This document shows positions 52,713 through 57,401 of a DNA stretch of 57,401 nucleotides, in pieces. Source of the stretch: Devosia limi DSM 17137 (GTDB lineage: Bacteria > Pseudomonadota > Alphaproteobacteria > Rhizobiales > Devosiaceae); the NCBI RefSeq assembly GCF_900128975.1, contig NZ_FQVC01000019.1, positions 1-57,401 of the forward strand, written 5' to 3'. The translations under genes were made by a program, and so were the position numbers. The notes under the pieces are model-generated. The model had not been told where the DNA came from. It made no database searches and worked only from the letters and a program-made list of their open reading frames with translations. Position 1 is the first letter of the stretch. Every line of letters starts with the position of its first letter.

Positions 52713-52995
52713 GGGGGCTTTGCCGGTGGGCGAGATTTTTCGTTCAAGATCGGCGTTTGGCCCCACCCACTGAGTCATTCCCGCGCAGGCGGGAATGACC
52801 TGGTGGTTGAGGAAGAATCTCGTGGACGTAGAATGACCCAGTGGGCAGATGAGGTTCTGATGGGGCGAGCATTGCCGGGTGGCCACGATGTTCCGGCTTC
52901 CGGCTTGTGCTCACCGCAGCATTCTCGTCCCGCTTTCCGCGCTCCCGGAAACGCGCTAGCCTTTAGGTCCGCAGTTGATTGTGGGCGAGGCGCCA
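52713..52995. other. intergenic region before the MFS gene
   Basis: 283 bp with a large REP-like palindrome (52774-52799). A partial inverted copy of its left flank, GAATGACCCAGTGGG, occurs at 52832-52846. No gene. Confidence 0.65.
52774..52799. repeat. REP-like palindrome, ATTCCCGC family, long form
   Basis: 11-bp arms GTCATTCCCGC/GCGGGAATGAC with a GCAG loop; the longest and most regular copy of this family in the window. Confidence 0.8.
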
Positions 52996-54495
52996 ATGGT
53001 CGAAACCGCTGCTGTTTCCCAGGAACATCCCTATTCGCCGGTGGCGCGGCGCACTGTGCTGATCGCAGCGATCCTGGCGTCGAGCATGGGGTTTATCGAT
53101 GGGTCGGTGATGTCGATTGCCATTCCGGCGATCCGGGCCGATCTCGGGGCGACGCTCGCCGACGCGCAGTGGATTTCCAATGGCTATATGCTGCTGCTGT
53201 CCTCGCTGATCCTGCTGGGTGGAGCGGCGGGCGACCGCTTCGGGCTGCGCAAGACGTTCGGGCTGGGCATTGTGGTGTTCGTCGCCGCCTCGATGGTCTG
53301 CGCCCTCGCGCCGACGCCGGCGGTGCTGATCGGCGCGCGGGTAGTGCAGGGGGCTGGCGCTGCCTTCATGGTGCCGGGCAGCCTGGCGATCATCGCCAAA
53401 GCCTATCCGCGCGACGAACGCGGCAAGGCGATTGGCATCTGGGCGGCGGCGTCGTCGCTGACCAGCATTGGCGGGCCAATCGTCGGCGGCCTGATTCTGA
53501 CGCTGTTCGGCGACTGGAGCTGGCGGCTGGTCTTTGCCATCAATCTGCCGCTGGGTGGCATTGCGCTGGCGCTGCTGTGGTACAAAGTGCCTGCCGATCA
53601 TGCCGAAGCCGGCCGCAAGCTCGATGCCATCGGCGCGGTCCTGGCGACGGCGGCGCTGATGCTGATCGCCTTCGGCCTGACCGGCAGCGACGGCGTGCCG
53701 CCGCTCTCGCATATGGCTGCCTATAGCGGCGCCGGACTGGTTGTCGCCATTGCCTTCATCGTCTGGGAGGCACAGACCCAAACGCCGATGCTGCCGCTGC
53801 GGCTGTTTTCACAGAAGGCATTTTCCGGCGCCAATGGGCTGACCTTCGCATTATATTTCGCACTGGCGGGCACCATGTTCTTCCTGCCGATGACGATGAT
53901 CGGGGGGTGGGGTGTCACCCCGGCCGATGTGGCGCTGGCCATGCTGCCCATGGGTGTGCTGTTGACGGTGCTGTCGTCGTTCACTGGCGCGTTGGCAGAT
54001 CGGTATGGTCCGGCGCCGCTGATTGCCGGCGGCTCGGTGATCGTGGCGCTGGCCTTTGCGGTGCTCGGACTGACGACGCCGCTGCATGACGTGTGGTTCG
54101 CCGTGCTGCCATCGATCGGACTTTTGGGTCTGGGCATGGGGCTGGTGGTGTCGCCGCTGTCGACAGCGGTGATGACTGCGGTCGACGATAGCGATACCGG
54201 CATTGCTTCGGGCGTCAATAATGCGGTGGCGCGGGTGGCAGCGCTGATGGCGGTGGCGCTGCTGGGGCTGGTGGTGGCGTCGGTGTTCGAGAGGGCGCTG
54301 GGCAGCGCCGCCGAATTGCCGATCTTTTTCGGGCTGGCAACCGAGGGGCTGGCGCCGGCTGAGGACGCTGCGCGCGTGGCGGCGACCGATGCGGCTTTTG
54401 CCGCCGTCGCCTATATTACAGCCGGGCTAAGCCTGGTTTCAGCGGTGATTGCGTGGCTAACACTGGAGCACAAGCGGCCGGCAGCGTCAGCCTAA
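52996..54495 (+). CDS. MFS transporter, DHA2 family (drug:H+ antiporter)
   Basis: 499 residues with about 14 hydrophobic segments, the DHA2 (EmrB/QacA) count. Motif A-like GDRFGLRKTFGLG, WISNGYMLLLSSL and the motif C-like GPIVGGLILTLFGDWSWRLVFAINLP are seen. The start at 52996 has GAGG six bases before; a TTG seven codons upstream is weaker. Drug or metabolite export is the usual function; no regulator is adjacent. The last 4 bases overlap the convergent M23 gene. Confidence 0.9.
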   Translation: MVETAAVSQEHPYSPVARRTVLIAAILASSMGFIDGSVMSIAIPAIRADLGATLADAQWISNGYMLLLSSLILLGGAAGDRFGLRKTFGLGIVVFVAASMVCALAPTPAVLIGARVVQGAGAAFMVPGSLAIIAKAYPRDERGKAIGIWAAASSLTSIGGPIVGGLILTLFGDWSWRLVFAINLPLGGIALALLWYKVPADHAEAGRKLDAIGAVLATAALMLIAFGLTGSDGVPPLSHMAAYSGAGLVVAIAFIVWEAQTQTPMLPLRLFSQKAFSGANGLTFALYFALAGTMFFLPMTMIGGWGVTPADVALAMLPMGVLLTVLSSFTGALADRYGPAPLIAGGSVIVALAFAVLGLTTPLHDVWFAVLPSIGLLGLGMGLVVSPLSTAVMTAVDDSDTGIASGVNNAVARVAALMAVALLGLVVASVFERALGSAAELPIFFGLATEGLAPAEDAARVAATDAAFAAVAYITAGLSLVSAVIAWLTLEHKRPAASA

Positions 54496-56489
54496 TTGGT
54501 GGCGGAGGTCGCGGGCGCGGTCGTGGTTGCCGCGGCCACGTTGACCGGTGCCGGATCGCGGGCCATCAGGTCGTTCATCTGGGCGATGGTGCGCTTGAAC
54601 TCGGCTTCATACTGGGTCGGCATGGTGTTTTCGCGCGGCAGCTTGACGCTCAGGGGATCGACCAGATTGCCGTTGATCAGGATTTCGAAATGCAGGTGCG
54701 GGCCGGTCGAATAGCCGGTGGAGCCGACATAGCCGATGACCTGGCCCTGGCGGACGCGCACGCCCGGCTTCATGCCATCGGCAATGCGCGACATGTGGCC
54801 ATAGGCGGTCTGATAGCCGTTGACGTGCTGCAGTTCGACCTTGTTGCCATAGCCCGATTGCCAGCCGGCCAGTTCGACGACGCCGTCGCCCGAGGCATAG
54901 ATCGGGGTGCCGCTGCGCGCGGCGAGATCGACGCCGGTATGCAGCTTGCGGGTCTTGAAGATGGGATGGATGCGGTAGCCGAAGCGCGAGCGCAGCGTGC
55001 CGCCACCTTCGAGCGGCCGGCGGGTGAGGAAGCGTTTGCCGGTCTCGCCGCTCGGATCGTAGAAATCGATCACACCGTCCTTGGTGGCAAAGCGATAGAG
55101 CTGGCGGACCGTGCTGCCCAGGGTGAGCCCGACATAGAGCAGTTCGGCGCGGCCTTCGGCATCGGGCGCGGTCTTGAGGATTTCGATGGCGTCGCCGGCG
55201 CTGATCTTCTTGTTCATGTCGATATCATAGGCAAACATGCCGATGATGCGCTCGATGGTGGCGTCATCCAGATCGTGCTTGCGGCCGGTTTCCCAGATCG
55301 AGCGATAGACGGAGGGCAGGTTGGCGACGTTGACCTCTTCGGTGTCTTCCTCGGGAAACTCGATCTCGGCCGGGGCCAAGCCTAGCACATATTGGCCCTT
55401 GTCGGTCAAAGCCACCGTGGCGCGGTGCACATCGATATCGGCGCCGTCATCATGCAGGTAGATGCTCATGCGGTAGGGGATGAGCGTATTGGAATTGCGC
55501 GATGGCCCGAAGAGGATGCGCAGGCGGGCGCCGGCCGGCAGGTCGGTCGAGGGAAAGACGTTTTGCAGCGTGGCCTCGATGGCCACGATCATCGGATCGG
55601 TAAAGCCGTTCTTGCGCAGCACTTCGCTGAGCCGGCTGCGTTCCTTGATGGTCAGGATACGCTCGGTGCGACCCAGTCCGGCATCGGCGGCCTGGGTGGT
55701 CTTGGGCACCACGGTGACGTTCTCGGCAATGCCGCCGATCACATTGCCATCGGTGGCAAGGCCCAGATCGCGCACCGACGGCCCCAGCGAAGCATAGGCC
55801 AGGGTGGGCGCCTCGACGTCGGAATAGGCAGACTCGACGGTGCTGCGCACATATTCGGCGGCCGACTGGTCGGAAATGGCGCGCGGTGGCACAAAGGTCG
55901 TTGGCATGGCAGCGAGGCGTACGGCGACTTCGCCTTCGACTTCGGCGCCATAGATATCGGTATTGACCTCGAGGGCCGAGGCGCTGGACTCGAGCGGCTG
56001 GGTTGCCGCGAGAATGGCCACGGGGTCATAGGTGGGCACATCGTCCGACAGCGAGGTCGCGGCTGTGGCCAGCGTGGCGCGGATGCGCATGAAGGGCTGG
56101 TTGCGGATCATGTCGCGGCCATCGACGGTCTCGCGGATCGATGCCTCGATGATTTCGAGATCGGAGCGGGTCTGGGTGACCGGACGTATCCGGGAGGATT
56201 TGGCGGAGAGATCGGTCGGCGCCAGCGCCTCATGCGCCGGGCGGGCCAGTTGCAGCGCCTCATAGGCGGTCGAGAAGGTGTCCTGGCCCTGGAAGGAGAC
56301 ATAGAGAGCGGCGCCCATCAGCAGCACGCTGGTCAGCCCGGTCATCACCGTGCCGGTGAGCCAGGCAAAACTCAGCTCGCGCCCATGCGGGATTTCGCCA
56401 TCCGTCGACTGCACGGTGAGGGCGGGGCTGTCTTCAAAGCCTGTCGCCTTCAAGAGTGCCGCGTGCCGGTTTCGCTGCGCTGCGTTCAA
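54492..56489 (-). CDS. M23 family metallopeptidase (LytM-type, membrane-anchored)
   Basis: Peptidoglycan endopeptidase. 665 residues. A transmembrane helix at about 42-66 is followed by a long periplasmic region, a LysM/OapA-like region with GDAIEIL, and a C-terminal LytM domain with zinc ligands H517 and D521 (HTGVDLA) and H598, H600 (GPHLHFEI). The complete ligand set suggests an active enzyme. The last 25 residues are Ala/Thr-rich. The convergent MFS gene overlaps its stop by 4 bases. The start at 56489 is the first ATG; no strong ribosome site. Confidence 0.92.
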   Translation of the reverse strand: MNAAQRNRHAALLKATGFEDSPALTVQSTDGEIPHGRELSFAWLTGTVMTGLTSVLLMGAALYVSFQGQDTFSTAYEALQLARPAHEALAPTDLSAKSSRIRPVTQTRSDLEIIEASIRETVDGRDMIRNQPFMRIRATLATAATSLSDDVPTYDPVAILAATQPLESSASALEVNTDIYGAEVEGEVAVRLAAMPTTFVPPRAISDQSAAEYVRSTVESAYSDVEAPTLAYASLGPSVRDLGLATDGNVIGGIAENVTVVPKTTQAADAGLGRTERILTIKERSRLSEVLRKNGFTDPMIVAIEATLQNVFPSTDLPAGARLRILFGPSRNSNTLIPYRMSIYLHDDGADIDVHRATVALTDKGQYVLGLAPAEIEFPEEDTEEVNVANLPSVYRSIWETGRKHDLDDATIERIIGMFAYDIDMNKKISAGDAIEILKTAPDAEGRAELLYVGLTLGSTVRQLYRFATKDGVIDFYDPSGETGKRFLTRRPLEGGGTLRSRFGYRIHPIFKTRKLHTGVDLAARSGTPIYASGDGVVELAGWQSGYGNKVELQHVNGYQTAYGHMSRIADGMKPGVRVRQGQVIGYVGSTGYSTGPHLHFEILINGNLVDPLSVKLPRENTMPTQYEAEFKRTIAQMNDLMARDPAPVNVAAATTTAPATSATN

Positions 56490-56893
56490 CGCCCCATCCT
56501 TAGAATATCCATGCTATTTGCCGGTCACGAGGGCAGGCCCCGATCCGGCTTTGGCGCGACGCAATACCTGCGCACGCGCGGAGTCTATATCACTGGTGTC
56601 GTCTGATCAGCAAAAAATGCGGCGAAACTAGGCCTGTTTGCCCGATACGCCCTGGGAGTGAGCGGGCGCACAAGACCAAGTGGGCAGAAAAGCATTGGCA
56701 TGCCCATAGAGGAAGCGCCGGGAAAAGCTGCGGCGGAACCGGAGTGGCGGTCCGAGGGTTGAATTCACCGTCCAAATAACCACATAGGGTCTCTGCAGGC
56801 GCAAACGCCTCTAATCTCTGGTGACTCAGTCGAGTTTTCCACCGGATGGCAATGCGCGGCCTGGCGAAAAGACAGTTTTGTCATGTTGGCGTG

Positions 56894-56922
56894 TTGACAC
56901 TTGGGCGTGGGGCCCGTAGAAC
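56894..56922 (+). promoter_or_regulatory. rrn promoter P1 (predicted)
   Basis: TTGACA (56894-56899), 17-base spacer, TAGAAC (56917-56922). Perfect -35 and ideal spacing; GC-rich sequence follows the -10, as at stringent promoters. Confidence 0.6.
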
Positions 56923-57060
56923 CCGGCTCATCGCTGCAGACCGCGGCGCCGGCAACGGCCCGAACGAGCAGCAAGACGCTGAATTTACTGACGATCTGGT
57001 AAGTTAGGCGGTTCGGATTTCACGATGACTTCGGTCAAAACTGAGAACTGAAATAGGGTG

Positions 57061-57089
57061 TTGACAGTCCTCTGTGACTGACCTACAAC
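57061..57089 (+). promoter_or_regulatory. rrn promoter P2 (predicted)
   Basis: TTGACA (57061-57066), 17-base spacer, TACAAC (57084-57089), 138 bp after the -10 of P1. The tandem arrangement is typical of rRNA operons. Confidence 0.62.
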
Positions 57090-57254
57090 CCCGCAACGTT
57101 GACGACGTCGAGCACTTGCTGCTCCCACTGTTGACGGTTTTCTGAAAGGGCGGACGATCTGCCGGGCAACCGGAGGATGGGTTCTGTTTCCCTTAAGGAA
57201 TTTGAAGGCCCTGGTGCCTTCGATGACGTCCTAGCCCTTTGGGCAGCGAGGTCA

Positions 57255-57267
57255 GGTCTTTGACATT
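57255..57267 (+). promoter_or_regulatory. boxA-like antitermination element
   Basis: GGTCTTTGACATT resembles the E. coli boxA TGCTCTTTAACA, the NusB/S10 site in rRNA leaders. It is about 165 bases downstream of P2. Confidence 0.58.
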
Positions 57268-57401
57268 GTGAAGATGGAAGAAAGAGAAACGTGGACGGCG
57301 AGTGTTCTTGCGGTTCGGCTCCTGGGCAACTGGGGGTTGAGCAAAAAGACAATCGATGGGTGCACGTTTTCTAAGAGAAAACATAACGCTTTCGCAGTCT
57401 T

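Larger units (their letters stand above)
56490..57401 (+). other. upstream region and leader of a probable rRNA operon
   Basis: 912 bp without a credible coding frame. From 56893 to the edge it contains two near-consensus promoters with the same orientation, then a boxA-like element followed by GAAAGAGAAACGTGGACGGCG, a phrase familiar from alphaproteobacterial rRNA leaders. The 16S gene, expected 100-200 bp after boxA, must begin outside the window. The part before 56893 shows nothing recognisable. Confidence 0.65.

Overview
The window is about 57 kb of GC-rich chromosomal DNA from an alphaproteobacterium of the order Hyphomicrobiales. Gene content and order fit Devosia or a close relative: argJ-GNAT-mutT, xerD next to aroK-aroB, bolA/J-protein/cobS/cobT, rpmB/DUF3108/SUV3-like helicase/S4/fdxA/carD, lysC-ptsP-prfA-prmC-DUF4167-clpB. 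The genus is inferred from protein character and synteny, not from a search. Almost everything is core metabolism and housekeeping. There is no prophage, IS element, CRISPR array or toxin island. Accessory signal is confined to the first 10 kb and to repeat-filled intergenic gaps.

1-9532 (all minus strand): the N-terminal part of pyruvate kinase runs off the left edge behind a terminator. Upstream of it lies a two-part transport and sensing locus. An exported binding protein, a DctB-like histidine kinase and a sigma-54-activating response regulator form one operon with ATGA overlaps, in the same arrangement as Salmonella PgtC-PgtB-PgtA. A second, homologous binding protein, a fused permease and an ATPase form an ABC importer. 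A near-perfect -24/-12 promoter sits just upstream of the importer, so the regulator's likely target can be read directly from the sequence.

9533-26105: an exported nuclease-fold protein overlaps an M48 lipoprotein protease. Then follow an orphan Flp pilin, mutT-GNAT-argJ, accA, xerD with a small membrane protein, aroK-aroB, bolA, a J-protein, cobS, a methyltransferase, cobT (the cobaltochelatase subunits of aerobic B12 synthesis), a phytase-like esterase, a queuosine-precursor transporter and ribosomal protein L28.

26106-43708: DUF3108, then a 2.1-kb non-coding, repeat-rich gap with an exact-period 307-bp tandem duplication, then a SUV3-like helicase, S4 protein, ferredoxin, CarD, a methyltransferase divergent from comF, glutaredoxin, a nitrilase-family amidase, DUF1178, ilvD preceded by a 29-bp palindrome, an exported protein of unknown function, ubiG, an NTF2-like protein and lysC.

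43709-57401: nitrogen PTS enzyme I, release factor 1 and its methylase, DUF4167, clpB behind a RpoH-like promoter, a VOC protein, an MFS exporter and an M23 peptidase. The right edge carries tandem -35/-10 promoters and a boxA-like motif, which I read as the leader of an rRNA operon whose 16S gene lies outside the window. Palindromic REP-like elements of at least three families occupy most of the larger intergenic gaps.
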